Of a stretch of 64,000 nucleotides of DNA, positions 1-8,003 are shown in pieces. The DNA is from an uncultured Bacteroidia bacterium. GTDB lineage: Bacteria > Bacteroidota > Bacteroidia > Bacteroidales > UBA932. Location of the stretch: the NCBI GenBank assembly GCA_902782225.1, contig CACZMF010000012.1, positions 1-64,000 on the forward strand, in the 5' to 3' direction. Numbering within the stretch: position 1 is the stretch's first letter; every line of letters begins with the position of its first letter. Made by a program: the position numbers and the translations under genes. The notes under the pieces were generated by a model. The model saw only the letters and a program-made list of their open reading frames with translations. It did no database searches and was not told the DNA's origin.

Positions 1-13
1 AAATCCGCATCTG

Positions 14-1126
14 ATGGCATTCAGCATACTCGACAGTTTCCAGGCAAGCCCGAAGGAACGGCGGCGCAGGCATCTTCTGGTGCTGCTGGCCGCTATAGCT
101 ATAAGCTGGACTCTGTGGTGCATTGTGAGCCTTCCGTATTACCGTGATTTCAGCGGAGCCGCCTTCTGGAAGGAGATCGGAATCGACTTTGCCGAGCATA
201 TCGTAGAAGCCACGCTCCTTATTGAGCTATCGCTGCTGTTCTGCCTGGTGCTGGTGCGCTTTTTCTGGAACCGCATCAGGTCCTTTTGGCAGATGATAGC
301 GATGCTGCTCATACTGGCGGTATTCAACATCCTGTGCGCGTATGGAGTGGCCGCTTTCTACAGGTGGGTGTACCCGGAGAATCCGACAGTGTTTTGGCGA
401 GTGTTTTACTCCGACTCTGCTATGACATCGGTGCTCTCCACGGCGTGCCTGATATCGTTCCTGGTGAGCCGCCATCACGATGAAGAAATGGCAAAGCAAG
501 AAGCTGAGGCTAAGGCCAGGGCGGAAGAGTTGATTGTCTTGCGTAGCAAGCTCGACAGCCTGGCACTCCAGGCAGACAACCATTTTGTGTTCAACAGCTT
601 CAACACTCTATATAACTTGATTCCGGTAAATCCGGATGATGCGCAGAAGTTCACGCTTCATCTCTCAAGAATTTATCGATATCTGGTATCGAACACGGAG
701 CGGCACCTGGTCCCGTTGAATGCAGAACTTGACTTTACGCGTGACTATATCGATATGTTGCGCTGGCGTTATCAAGGAGTCACTGCGGAGATTTCCCCTG
801 AGCTTCAGAATGTTGACGGCTATGTGATTCCGGTGTCCGTGCAGATGCTTGTGGAGAATGCGCTCAAGCATAACAGTCATGGTGCAAAAAATCCTTTGAG
901 CATCAAGGTGTATTCCGAAGGTGACAACATTGTGGTAAGTAACAATATCCTGCCCAGATACGATACTCCTGCTGAAAGCGGGCACGGACTGAGAAACCTG
1001 TCTGCCCGTTACAAACTGCTGAGCGGGCGCGATATAGTGATTGAGAAGACCGACGACTGCTTCAAGGTGAGTTTGCCGCTCCTCAGTACGGATGAAATGA
1101 CCGACGATGAAAGCACTGATAATTGA
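14..1126 (+). CDS. LytS/YehU-type membrane sensor histidine kinase
   Basis: Sensor kinase of the His_kinase (PF06580) class that phosphorylates the LytTR regulator encoded next. The N-terminal half carries about four hydrophobic segments (near residues 22-40, 60-84, 92-117 and 137-152), then a short coiled coil (150-185). The phosphoacceptor block reads NHFVFNSFNTLYN with His near residue 190. An N-box (LVENALKHN) and a G-box (GHGLRNLSARY) complete the ATPase domain. The stop overlaps the regulator start by 20 bases, so the two are co-translated. The frame stays open to the left edge of the window (N-P-H-L before the ATG at 14), so the true start may lie outside. The residue before the catalytic His is Asn-preceded (DNH) rather than the usual NPH, a mild deviation. 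Confidence 0.93.
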   Translation: MAFSILDSFQASPKERRRRHLLVLLAAIAISWTLWCIVSLPYYRDFSGAAFWKEIGIDFAEHIVEATLLIELSLLFCLVLVRFFWNRIRSFWQMIAMLLILAVFNILCAYGVAAFYRWVYPENPTVFWRVFYSDSAMTSVLSTACLISFLVSRHHDEEMAKQEAEAKARAEELIVLRSKLDSLALQADNHFVFNSFNTLYNLIPVNPDDAQKFTLHLSRIYRYLVSNTERHLVPLNAELDFTRDYIDMLRWRYQGVTAEISPELQNVDGYVIPVSVQMLVENALKHNSHGAKNPLSIKVYSEGDNIVVSNNILPRYDTPAESGHGLRNLSARYKLLSGRDIVIEKTDDCFKVSLPLLSTDEMTDDESTDN

Positions 1127-1865
1127 AGACGAAGCCCTTAGCGCCCAGGCGCTTGAGGCGAAGCTGAAGAAACTTCGCCCGGGTATCGGGATACTCGGGA
1201 CAACCAGCAGCATAAAGGAGTCCGTGGCGTTCCTGAAGGAGCACGGAGACGTAGATATCATATTCTCCGACATCCGCATCGATGACGGCCTTTCGTTCTC
1301 CGTGTTCGACAGGGTGCAGACAAGTGCGATGGTGGTGTTCGTTACTGGATTTGACGAATACGCCCTCAAAGCCTTTGATTACAACTGTGCCGACTATCTG
1401 CTGAAACCGGTTTCCGACGAGGATCTGGAGGATGCGTTGAAACGCTGCGAGGACCGTTCCGCCAGGCTGAGTCCGCAGGGTGTGAAGGAAATGTCTGAGG
1501 ATATCCTCGCCCGAAAAGTGAATTACCGGAAGCGCCTTTTGCTTGAGCAGGGCTCGCTATCGCTTGTGGCCCCGGTGGAGAGCGTTTGCTACATTTCGGC
1601 CGACACTGGCGGGACAAAGGTGTTCTTGAAGGATTGCACCGCAGGTTACGTTGGTGAATCGCTGGCCCAGCTAATGGAAGAGCTTGATCCGGCCATGTTC
1701 GTGAGGGCGAACCGGCAGTATATTGTGGCGCTGGACGCCATTAAGGCCTTTGAGGATACAGTATCCAATCGGGTGTGTAATCTGCTGCTGAGAGAACCGT
1801 ATGAAGGGGTTGAAATACAGATCCCGACATCTCGCAAGAAGGAACTGATGGGGCTGCTCTGGTGA
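1107..1865 (+). CDS. LytTR-family response regulator
   Basis: Two-domain response regulator (LytR/AlgR class). The receiver domain (residues 1-120) starts KALIIEDEAL with the acidic pair, has the phosphoacceptor Asp in FSDIRIDDG (about residue 54) and the conserved Lys in LLKPVSDEDL. The C-terminal LytTR DNA-binding domain (about 150-250) shows SLVAPVESVCYISAD and MFVRANRQYIVALDAI, both typical. It is translationally coupled to the preceding kinase and presumably takes phosphate from it. The target genes are not evident; the next gene has its own promoter. 252 residues is normal for the family. Confidence 0.95.
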   Translation: MKALIIEDEALSAQALEAKLKKLRPGIGILGTTSSIKESVAFLKEHGDVDIIFSDIRIDDGLSFSVFDRVQTSAMVVFVTGFDEYALKAFDYNCADYLLKPVSDEDLEDALKRCEDRSARLSPQGVKEMSEDILARKVNYRKRLLLEQGSLSLVAPVESVCYISADTGGTKVFLKDCTAGYVGESLAQLMEELDPAMFVRANRQYIVALDAIKAFEDTVSNRVCNLLLREPYEGVEIQIPTSRKKELMGLLW

Positions 1866-1935
1866 GCGGCCTTTTTTGTTCAACTCCGGAAATGACATGT
1901 TCACGGCCGGAAATGACGGGTTCACATAGTATTAA

Positions 1936-1966
1936 TTTGTTTTGCAATAAATGCAAATTACATTTG
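1936..1966 (+). promoter_or_regulatory. Bacteroidota -33/-7 promoter
   Basis: TTTG at 1936-1939, exactly 19 bases, then TACATTTG at 1959-1966: a full match to the Bacteroidota primary sigma pattern. It sits 34 bases upstream of the lipoprotein ATG at 2000 and separates that gene from the two-component operon. Confidence 0.8.
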
Positions 1967-1999
1967 CAGCACTATGAATTTGCAAACGTTAGAAATGTT

Positions 2000-2434
2000 A
2001 TGAAAAAAGCCCTTTTGCTAATTGCTGCAGTATGTTGTTTGGCTGCCTGCTCAGATGATTATTTTGGCATTGGTGTCAAGGTAGTTGATGAGGCGTTTAC
2101 CGTAAATTACGTCGTCAAGAACGATACTGAATCACAGATTAAACTGGTCCCTCATAAGAATAACCTTACGAGTGAGATTATCATAGAGCCGGGCGGAACA
2201 TACACGTACTGGCAAGAAATTATGTCCGGCACTCTTGAGCCAGGTAAGGTCGCATTGTTCCTGAGCGATTCTCTTGACATACATTTTAATGACCATGAAA
2301 TTGCACACGTCATTTCCGGCACCGTGGATGCATCCCAGGCAGACCGCATGCTTGAAGCCTTGTGGATTTCGTCTGAAGACATGCACACGATGACTTTGAC
2401 CATTAACGACACGTTGAAATACTTTTTATTGTAG
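2000..2434 (+). CDS. small lipoprotein of unknown function
   Basis: 144-residue lipoprotein. The start at 2000 is chosen because it begins a clean lipoprotein signal (MKKALLLIAAVCCLAACSD, lipobox LAAC, lipidated Cys17); the open frame upstream to 1862 crosses a strong promoter and is not translated. The mature part is acidic and beta-rich, with no motif I recognise. Sequence such as IIIEPGGTYTYWQEI suggests an Ig-like or small beta-sandwich fold, but that is a guess. Expected at the inner or outer membrane periplasmic face. No terminator of the usual kind is visible right after it; the following 280 bases hold no plus-strand gene. Confidence 0.75.
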   Translation: MKKALLLIAAVCCLAACSDDYFGIGVKVVDEAFTVNYVVKNDTESQIKLVPHKNNLTSEIIIEPGGTYTYWQEIMSGTLEPGKVALFLSDSLDIHFNDHEIAHVISGTVDASQADRMLEALWISSEDMHTMTLTINDTLKYFLL

Positions 2435-2532
2435 GCGCATTTCCAGATATTCGATAATTCCTTCAACGTGGGTGTCGACGACAGCCTGTTTGCCGGCCCT
2501 GCTTTGAAGGAATTCTGGTGTAACATAGGTGT

Positions 2533-2571
2533 AAAAAAGAGCTGCCTTTAAAAGACAGCTCTTGTGCGGTA
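2533..2571 (-). terminator. rho-independent terminator, with tRNA-end-like flank (copy 3)
   Basis: On the minus strand a GAGCTGTC / GGCAGCTC stem with a short A/T loop is followed by six T. The bases just upstream read TACCGCACAAGAG, matching the acceptor end and terminator start of tRNA-Leu at 4125. It ends the transcript that would carry the 43-residue ORF at 2721-2852. Confidence 0.7.
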
Positions 2572-2720
2572 CCCTACCCTGTCAAATTATCGAACTATTC
2601 TCCATGACATGCAGGAGATATATGACTTTGCCGTTTGGATGGAAGTCTATGAATAAAAACCGAGGGGATAGAGCAGAGTGCCTTGCGGCACGGCAAAAGC
2701 CTATCCTACTTCAGATACCG

Positions 2721-2852
2721 CTAATATCTGCGATAGTGGCTCTTTACCTTCTCAATCTTGCCACGTCGGCGTCGTTTGTACGAACGCACCTTGGCAAGCT
2801 TCAAAACCTTCACTCCAACGGAGATTTGAATCAGCGTCTGATTTGTTCTCAT
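2721..2852 (-). CDS. 43-residue highly basic protein
   Basis: Small ORF of 43 codons plus stop. The N-terminal half is mildly hydrophobic (QTLIQISVGVKVLKLAKV), the second half is extremely basic with an unbroken RRRR run, and the protein ends HYRRY. It resembles a small ribosomal or RNA-binding protein in composition, but I do not recognise a family. Support for its reality: it lies about 160 bases downstream of a textbook promoter (3016-3045), is preceded by a structured leader and followed by a terminator (2533-2571). No clear Shine-Dalgarno is seen, as is usual in this phylum. Alternative: a chance ORF in a non-coding RNA. Confidence 0.5.
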   Translation of the reverse strand: MRTNQTLIQISVGVKVLKLAKVRSYKRRRRGKIEKVKSHYRRY

Positions 2853-2935
2853 GGTGTTATGTATTAATGTTTGAATTGTATGAGAGAACAATCGAGGCTT
2901 GCATTCAGTACCTCCCCTCGGTTAAGGGCCTATTT

Positions 2936-2976
2936 GAAAAAAGAAACAGACACCCATTTAGCGGATAGATGTCTGT
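2936..2976 (-). promoter_or_regulatory. leader hairpin with T-run (attenuator-like)
   Basis: On the minus strand a 9-bp stem (ACAGACATC with GGTGTCTGT, one G-T pair) is followed by TTTCTTTTTT. It lies in the leader between the promoter at 3016-3045 and the basic ORF at 2852, so it would stop most transcripts before the ORF unless bypassed. A second small stem (CGAGG/CCTCG, about 2894-2920) follows it. Confidence 0.55.
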
Positions 2977-3015
2977 AACATTGTTCAAACATTAACTTTG
3001 AACATATCACCGCTA

Positions 3016-3045
3016 CAAAGGTAATGAAAAATTTTCTTCCTGCAA
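3016..3045 (-). promoter_or_regulatory. Bacteroidota -33/-7 promoter
   Basis: Minus strand: TTG at 3045-3043, 19 bases, then TACCTTTG at 3023-3016. It starts right after the terminator repeat at 3086-3126 and drives the short transcript towards 2540. Confidence 0.8.
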
Positions 3046-3085
3046 TAGTCTCTGACAGATTTTCAGCGACTTGCACATACGCAAA

Positions 3086-3126
3086 AGAGACAACCTCTTG
3101 CGAAGCTGTCTCTCGTGCGGTATCGT
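3086..3126 (-). terminator. rho-independent terminator, with tRNA-end-like flank (copy 2)
   Basis: Minus strand: AGAGACAGC and GTTGTCTCT arms around TTCGCAAGAG, then TTTT. The block from TACCGCACGAG through the stem to TTTT matches the tRNA-Leu 3' end plus its terminator (4086-4132) almost base for base. It terminates the gene at 3188-4018. Confidence 0.75.
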
Positions 3127-3187
3127 GCCAAATTATCGAACTTTTATCGAGGATTTCCTATCTATTGAAGAACTTTGCCGATATCTT

Positions 3188-4018
3188 TTATATGACAATG
3201 GGGAAAATGAAAACGCGTGAGGAGGTCCATTCTCCACGAATAAAATCCCGGAGTTCTCCATTATATGCGTTCAGATAATCGGTGAAGTCTTTTTCTAACG
3301 CGTCCCGTTCTTTCAGAACCGGAGGTTGGTACAACTTGGCAATCCATTTGCCAGACTCAGTGTCATACTTGAAACGGAAGAGATACCGCCCCTTCTCCAA
3401 ACCATAACCATCTGTAGGAAAAGCCTTCAAATAAGTATCCAGCCTATTATCCTCCTGAGGTCCAAGGCCTGGGCGATTATGATAAATCTGACTGAGGGAT
3501 GCCGTGCCCTGGGCAACCGAAACCACGATCTCCTCCTCGTAATCCCTGTTGAATCCCATGTGGACATAGCGGACCAATCCTCCTTTTCCAGCGATCATCT
3601 CATCGGAAAGCCATGATGCACAAACTTTTCCATTCCTGACATATTTTTCAAGAATCCCGCAGACAGTACCATAATCACATTCAGTGGCAACCTTTTCGGA
3701 AACGAGGTATTCTTCTCCGTCAACGACCTTCTCAACTATAAGGTCCTCGTCATATTTGACAACTTTTTCCAGATACAACATTCCGTCGGAAACAGACCAG
3801 TATGCTACATACCCCCTCCAATTCCCAGTCGAACGGCTTTCCCATCCAAGGATATCCCGTAAATGATGGTAGGTCAGAGAATCAAGCCTCTCTAGGGGCG
3901 CCCCCAAAAGCTGCCATTCTTCACCATCCAACACAATGATGTCACCCTCCTGACCTGTCCCCCACGAAATAGGACAAGCAAGTAGCACACAAAGGATTAT
4001 GAGGAGGAATCGTTTCAT
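3188..4018 (-). CDS. secreted protein of unknown function
   Basis: 276 residues with a Sec signal peptide (MKRFLLIILCVLLACPISWG, cleavage near residue 20; a lipobox reading at LLAC is also possible). The mature protein is acidic and rich in aromatic and charged residues, with a repeated EKVV element (LEKVVKYDEDLIVEKVVDGE) near residues 95-115, and shows no family signature known to me. It is bracketed by the tRNA-Leu 3'-end/terminator repeats at 3086 and 4086, which suggests arrival as a cassette at the tRNA. Only a weak -7-like TATCTTTT is seen upstream. Style (secreted, AT-rich, solitary) resembles immunity proteins of polymorphic toxins, but nothing proves that. Confidence 0.75.
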   Translation of the reverse strand: MKRFLLIILCVLLACPISWGTGQEGDIIVLDGEEWQLLGAPLERLDSLTYHHLRDILGWESRSTGNWRGYVAYWSVSDGMLYLEKVVKYDEDLIVEKVVDGEEYLVSEKVATECDYGTVCGILEKYVRNGKVCASWLSDEMIAGKGGLVRYVHMGFNRDYEEEIVVSVAQGTASLSQIYHNRPGLGPQEDNRLDTYLKAFPTDGYGLEKGRYLFRFKYDTESGKWIAKLYQPPVLKERDALEKDFTDYLNAYNGELRDFIRGEWTSSRVFIFPIVI

Positions 4019-4085
4019 TGTTGATTGCCCGCCAATTGTTCTTTATTGAGACTGACTGCAAAAAAGATACCCTATCCATTTCCGA

Positions 4086-4121
4086 TAAAAAAAGGAGACA
4101 AGCTCTTGCGAACTTGTCTCC
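4086..4121 (-). terminator. terminator of tRNA-Leu
   Basis: Minus strand: perfect 9-bp stem GGAGACAAG / CTTGTCTCC around TTCGCAAGAG, followed by seven T. It begins three bases after the tRNA 3' end. Confidence 0.9.
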
Positions 4122-4124
4122 TCG

Positions 4125-4207
4125 TGCGGTAGGTGAGACTCGAACTCACACAGGCCAATGCCCACTACCCCCTCAAAGTAGCGTGTCTACCATTTCACCA
4201 CTACCGC
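4125..4207 (-). tRNA. tRNA-Leu (GAG)
   Basis: Read on the minus strand it folds as a class II tRNA: 7-bp acceptor stem GCGGTAG/CTACCGC, D arm with GGTAGAC, anticodon stem CTACT/GGTAG enclosing TTGAGGG (anticodon GAG), an extended variable arm, and T arm GTGAG-TTCGAGT-CTCAC; discriminator A. CCA is not encoded. It has its own promoter and terminator and is a single-gene unit. Confidence 0.95.
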
Positions 4208-4222
4208 GATTATTTGGGACTG

Positions 4223-4252
4223 CAAAATTAAGCATATTTAGGGAAAACGCAA
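4223..4252 (-). promoter_or_regulatory. promoter of tRNA-Leu
   Basis: Minus strand: TTG at 4252-4250, 19 bases, then TAATTTTG at 4230-4223, ending 15 bases before the tRNA 5' end. Confidence 0.85.
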
Positions 4253-4265
4253 AAAATATTTTCAC

Positions 4266-4273
4266 TAACTTTG
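4266..4273 (+). promoter_or_regulatory. -7 element of queH
   Basis: TAACTTTG (TANNTTTG) ends only 5 bases before the first possible queH ATG at 4279; no clear -33 TTG at 19-20 bases. It implies a leaderless or nearly leaderless message, or a start at the second ATG (4288). Confidence 0.5.
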
Positions 4274-4278
4274 TGGAA

Positions 4279-4884
4279 ATGACGAAAATGTTGCGTTTGG
4301 AGGTCCCCGGAGGGGGAGAAAAGGTGCTGCTGCACAGTTGCTGCGCCCCATGTTCGGGCGCGGTGCTGGAGTGCCTTGTGGCCAACGGAATAAAGCCGGT
4401 GGTGTTCTTCAGCAACTCTAACATAGTCCCCCGGGAGGAGTATGAACTCCGTCTCGGGGAACTCGTGCGGTACTGCAAGGAGCTGGACGTGCCGCTCGTG
4501 GAGGACGACTACGACCACGAGGCCTGGCTGGACTTCGTGCTGCAAAAGAGTCCGGAGGAGCTGGCGGCGGCGCCGGAGAGGGGGGCGAGGTGCCTGAACT
4601 GCTTTAAGTTCAGGCTGCTGAGGGCGGCGCAGTATGCCGCCGCGAACGGCATCCCCGTGCTCACGACCACGCTCGCCTCTTCCCGTTGGAAGAGCCTCGA
4701 GCAGGTGGACGAGGCCGGCCGCTGGGCCTGCGGGGAGATGCCCGGTCAAGCCGGGCATGACGTGGTGTTCTGGCCGCAAAACTGGAGGAAAGGCGGGTTG
4801 CAGCCCCGCCGGGCAGAGATCATCTGCGAGCAGGGGTTCTACAACCAGACCTTCTGCGGCTGCGAATTCTCCAGAAAACTTTAA
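4279..4884 (+). CDS. queH: epoxyqueuosine reductase QueH
   Basis: QueH (DUF208) performs the last step of queuosine synthesis, reducing epoxyqueuosine in tRNA with an Fe-S cluster. Diagnostic features: HSCCAPCS near the N-terminus (adjacent Cys pair plus CxxC), GARCLNCFKFRL in the middle, and FCGCEFSRK at the C-terminus, supplying the family's conserved cysteines. 201 residues is the normal size. The frame is open back to 4018 but that stretch covers a tRNA and promoters, so the start is put at ATG 4279; ATG 4288 (MLRLEVPGG) is an alternative. The 3' end overlaps the convergent DUF2723 gene by 4 bases. Confidence 0.93.
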   Translation: MTKMLRLEVPGGGEKVLLHSCCAPCSGAVLECLVANGIKPVVFFSNSNIVPREEYELRLGELVRYCKELDVPLVEDDYDHEAWLDFVLQKSPEELAAAPERGARCLNCFKFRLLRAAQYAAANGIPVLTTTLASSRWKSLEQVDEAGRWACGEMPGQAGHDVVFWPQNWRKGGLQPRRAEIICEQGFYNQTFCGCEFSRKL

Positions 4885-7800
4885 CTGACAGTGTCAAGGG
4901 CGGCGGCTTCGGAGGCGGCTTCGGGCTCGTCGAGTTCGCCCGAGGCCCAGTCGATGAGCTTGCTGAAAGCGCCGGTGAGCTTGTCTGCAAGGTCGGTGTC
5001 GCCGGCGTCCTTGAACACGTCGGCGAGGAAATAGACATAGCTTCCGCACATATCGAACTCGTTCTTCCCGAACTCGAAGAATTCCAGATAGAAGCGAGTG
5101 GACTCCAGCAGGTCGGCGGCCATCAGCGCGCCGAGCTCGCGGGCCTTGTTGACCTCGCCCAGGTCGTAGTAGGCCTCGACCATGCCGATGACGATGTAGT
5201 CATTGGTGGACATTCCCAGAGGAATACCTTCCAGCGGGAAACGGTGCATCACCTCGCGGCCCTTGTCCAGCATTTCGACGGCCCGGTCGTTCTGGCCGAG
5301 CTTCATGAAGGCCTTGGCGGCGTTGAGGAAAATCACGCGCGGAGCCATCACCCCGAGGTTGGTGTAGATGTTCTGGTAGTCGATGAACCAGCCGTCGGCC
5401 GAGAGGGCGTCCCAACGGTAGACCTGCGTCATCTTGCGGTAGAGCTCCTCAGCATCCACGAAGCCGATGTCGGTGGTCGTAATCTTGTTGCGTATGGGCA
5501 CGAACTTGTAGGAGTAGCCCTCATAGACCAGGTAGTCCTTGATGCCGATATTGATGTCGCCGCCCATGTTGAGCATATGCAACGGCCTGTCCCACTTGTA
5601 GTTGCTCAGGAAGTCGAGCATGAAGATCTCGGGCTTGGTCAGGTAGTCCTTGCCCTTGGGTATCTCCAGCACTATATGGTCCGGAATCATATCCGCAAAG
5701 CGCGCGTCCAGGATGCCGGAAGCGATGACGTTCTCCTTGATCACGGGCACCACCATCTTGCGTGACGCTATGTAATCCATCTTGCGCCCGCTGCTCATCG
5801 GCACCTTCACGTCCGGATGCTTGAACAGCTTCATCACGTCCGCGATGTCCATCTCCTGCCCGCGGGAATCCACCACCGGCACGTATTCATTGGTGCCGTA
5901 GAGGTACTGCTCCGGCCCCACGCCCAGAGCGAGCGGCGCCGACTCGTTGCAGGCCCACTTCATCTGGTCGATGTGCCAGTCGGTGCCCAGCAGCGAGGTG
6001 TTGCAGATACGCACGTCGGTGCGCACGTTTTCGACCTCCTGTGCATACCAGACCGGGAAAGTGTCGTTGTCGCCGTGGGTGATCAGTATGCCGTTGGGGC
6101 CCACCGACTCAAGGTAGTTGCGGGCCATTTCCACGGCGGTGCGGCGGCCCGAGCGGTCGTGGTCGTCCCAGTTCTGGGCGGCCATCAGCACGGGCACGCA
6201 GAGGCACACGGCACTGAGTCCGGCGGCCAGCGCGAGCGAACCGCGGCCCTTGGCGGCCTCGCCGATCCAGCTGTAGAGCGCCGCCACCGCCATTCCTATC
6301 CACACGCAGAAGAAGTAGAAGGAGCCGGCGTAGGCATAATCACGCTCGCGCACCTGGTAGGGAGGCTGGTTGAGGTAGAGCACGATGGCTATTCCGGTCA
6401 TGAAGAACATCAGGAAGGTCAGCCAGCAGCCCCTCTTGTCGCGGTCGAACTGGAAGAAAAGGCCCAGCAGGCCCAGCAGCAGCGGCAGGAAGTAATAGTG
6501 GTTCTTGCCCTTGTTGCCGGCGAGCGTGGCGGGAGCGGAACTCTGGTCGCCGAGGCGTATCTCGTCGATGAAGCGCACGCCGCTCTCCCAGTTGCCGTGG
6601 AAGATGTTGCCCGGGGTCGGGGAATGTATCTCGTTCTGCCGGCCCACGAAGTTCCACATGAAGTAGCGCCAGTACATCCAGCCGAGCTGGTAGTCGAAGA
6701 AAAAGAACAGGTTGGCGCCCATCGTGGGCTTGCGGTCGGTGGCGCCGCGCACCGCCTTGCCCTTGCCGCCCGTGTAGGCGCGGTAGAACTCTTCGTACTT
6801 GCCGTCGGGCGAGCTGCTCCACATGCGCGGGAACAGCATCTTGCCGGAGGCCTTGTACTCGGCATCCACGGGGCCGTCCACGTGCTTGTACTTGCCGCCC
6901 AGCGGCGCCCAGTACTTGCTGGACTTCAGGTCATAAGGGGCGTCGTAGTACTGGCCGTAGAGCAGGGGCGTGCTGCCGTACTGCTCGCGGCTCAGGTAGC
7001 GCACCAGCGTGAACGCGTTGTCGGGCTGGTACTCGTTGGTCGGAGTTTTCGCACAGGAGCGGATAATGTCGATGCTGAACACCGAGAAGCCGATGGTGAT
7101 GGTGGTCACGCACAGCAGGGCGGTGTTGAGGAACACCTTCCCGCGCTTCTGCGTGGCGAAGAGCCCCCAGAAGCAGAGGGCCAGCAGGGCCACCATGAAG
7201 AACGCGGCGCCGCTGTTGTAGGGCAGACCCAGCGTGTTCACGAAGAACAGGTCGAAATAGGCCGCCAGCTTCGGCAGGTACGGGATGTAGAGGAACACCA
7301 GCAGACCCAGGATCACCACGCCCACCAGCATTATCTTGCAGAGCTCCCAGAACGTGAACGGGCCCTCCTCGCGGCGGCGGTAGTAGAACATGAACACCAG
7401 CGCCGGGATGGCCAGCAGGTTGAGAAGGTGCACACCTATGCTCAGGCCGTTGAGGAACGCGATCAGCACCACCCAGCGCAGCGCATGCGGCTCGTCGGCG
7501 CGGTCGTACCACATCGTCATGGCCCAGAACACCACGGCGGTGAAGAGCGACGACATGGCATAGACCTCACCCTCCACGGCGGAGAACCAGAAGGTGTCGG
7601 AGAAGCAGTAGGCAAGCGCGCCCACGAGGCCGGAGCCGATCACGGCCACGGCGCCTCCCACGGTGTCCGTCTTCACGATGCGCTTTGTCAGCCACACTAT
7701 GGTCAGATACAGGAAGAATATAGTCAGCGCGGAGCACAGGGCACTCATCGCATTCACGAGGACGGCGGCGTGCATGTTGTCGCCGAACATCGTGAAGAAG

Positions 7801-8003
7801 CGCGCAAACAGCTGGAATACAGGGTTTCCCGGGGGGTGTCCCACCTCCAGCTTGTAGGACGATGCGATGAATTCGCCGCAGTCCCAGAACGAAGCGGTGG
7901 GCTCGATGGTGAGCAGGTAGGTGACGGCCGACACCAGGAATGCCGCCAGGGCGGCCAGGCGGTGCCAGAGCGTGAATTTTTTATCTGTCATTTCAGTCTT
8001 CAT
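4881..8003 (-). CDS. DUF2723 (GT117-like) multi-pass membrane protein
   Basis: 1040-residue membrane protein of the DUF2723 family (glycosyltransferase family 117, GT-C-like; related proteins are proposed protein O-glycosyltransferases). The first loop holds the acidic motif FWDCGEF followed by VGHPPGNP, the expected catalytic loop. About ten or more transmembrane segments fill the first 620 residues; the remaining C-terminal part is soluble, with a helical TPR-like end (residues 880-1015). In Bacteroidota such enzymes sit in the inner membrane and modify exported proteins; here the substrate is inferred only from the family. It follows the CNNM gene with an 11-base overlap; a start at 7991 (MTDKKFTL, TGAAATG junction) is equally possible. 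Confidence 0.88.
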   Translation of the reverse strand: MKTEMTDKKFTLWHRLAALAAFLVSAVTYLLTIEPTASFWDCGEFIASSYKLEVGHPPGNPVFQLFARFFTMFGDNMHAAVLVNAMSALCSALTIFFLYLTIVWLTKRIVKTDTVGGAVAVIGSGLVGALAYCFSDTFWFSAVEGEVYAMSSLFTAVVFWAMTMWYDRADEPHALRWVVLIAFLNGLSIGVHLLNLLAIPALVFMFYYRRREEGPFTFWELCKIMLVGVVILGLLVFLYIPYLPKLAAYFDLFFVNTLGLPYNSGAAFFMVALLALCFWGLFATQKRGKVFLNTALLCVTTITIGFSVFSIDIIRSCAKTPTNEYQPDNAFTLVRYLSREQYGSTPLLYGQYYDAPYDLKSSKYWAPLGGKYKHVDGPVDAEYKASGKMLFPRMWSSSPDGKYEEFYRAYTGGKGKAVRGATDRKPTMGANLFFFFDYQLGWMYWRYFMWNFVGRQNEIHSPTPGNIFHGNWESGVRFIDEIRLGDQSSAPATLAGNKGKNHYYFLPLLLGLLGLFFQFDRDKRGCWLTFLMFFMTGIAIVLYLNQPPYQVRERDYAYAGSFYFFCVWIGMAVAALYSWIGEAAKGRGSLALAAGLSAVCLCVPVLMAAQNWDDHDRSGRRTAVEMARNYLESVGPNGILITHGDNDTFPVWYAQEVENVRTDVRICNTSLLGTDWHIDQMKWACNESAPLALGVGPEQYLYGTNEYVPVVDSRGQEMDIADVMKLFKHPDVKVPMSSGRKMDYIASRKMVVPVIKENVIASGILDARFADMIPDHIVLEIPKGKDYLTKPEIFMLDFLSNYKWDRPLHMLNMGGDINIGIKDYLVYEGYSYKFVPIRNKITTTDIGFVDAEELYRKMTQVYRWDALSADGWFIDYQNIYTNLGVMAPRVIFLNAAKAFMKLGQNDRAVEMLDKGREVMHRFPLEGIPLGMSTNDYIVIGMVEAYYDLGEVNKARELGALMAADLLESTRFYLEFFEFGKNEFDMCGSYVYFLADVFKDAGDTDLADKLTGAFSKLIDWASGELDEPEAASEAAALDTVS

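Noticed and set aside
1862..1999. Longer start for the lipoprotein at 2000
   Set aside because: Would translate through a consensus promoter and lacks a signal peptide at its beginning.
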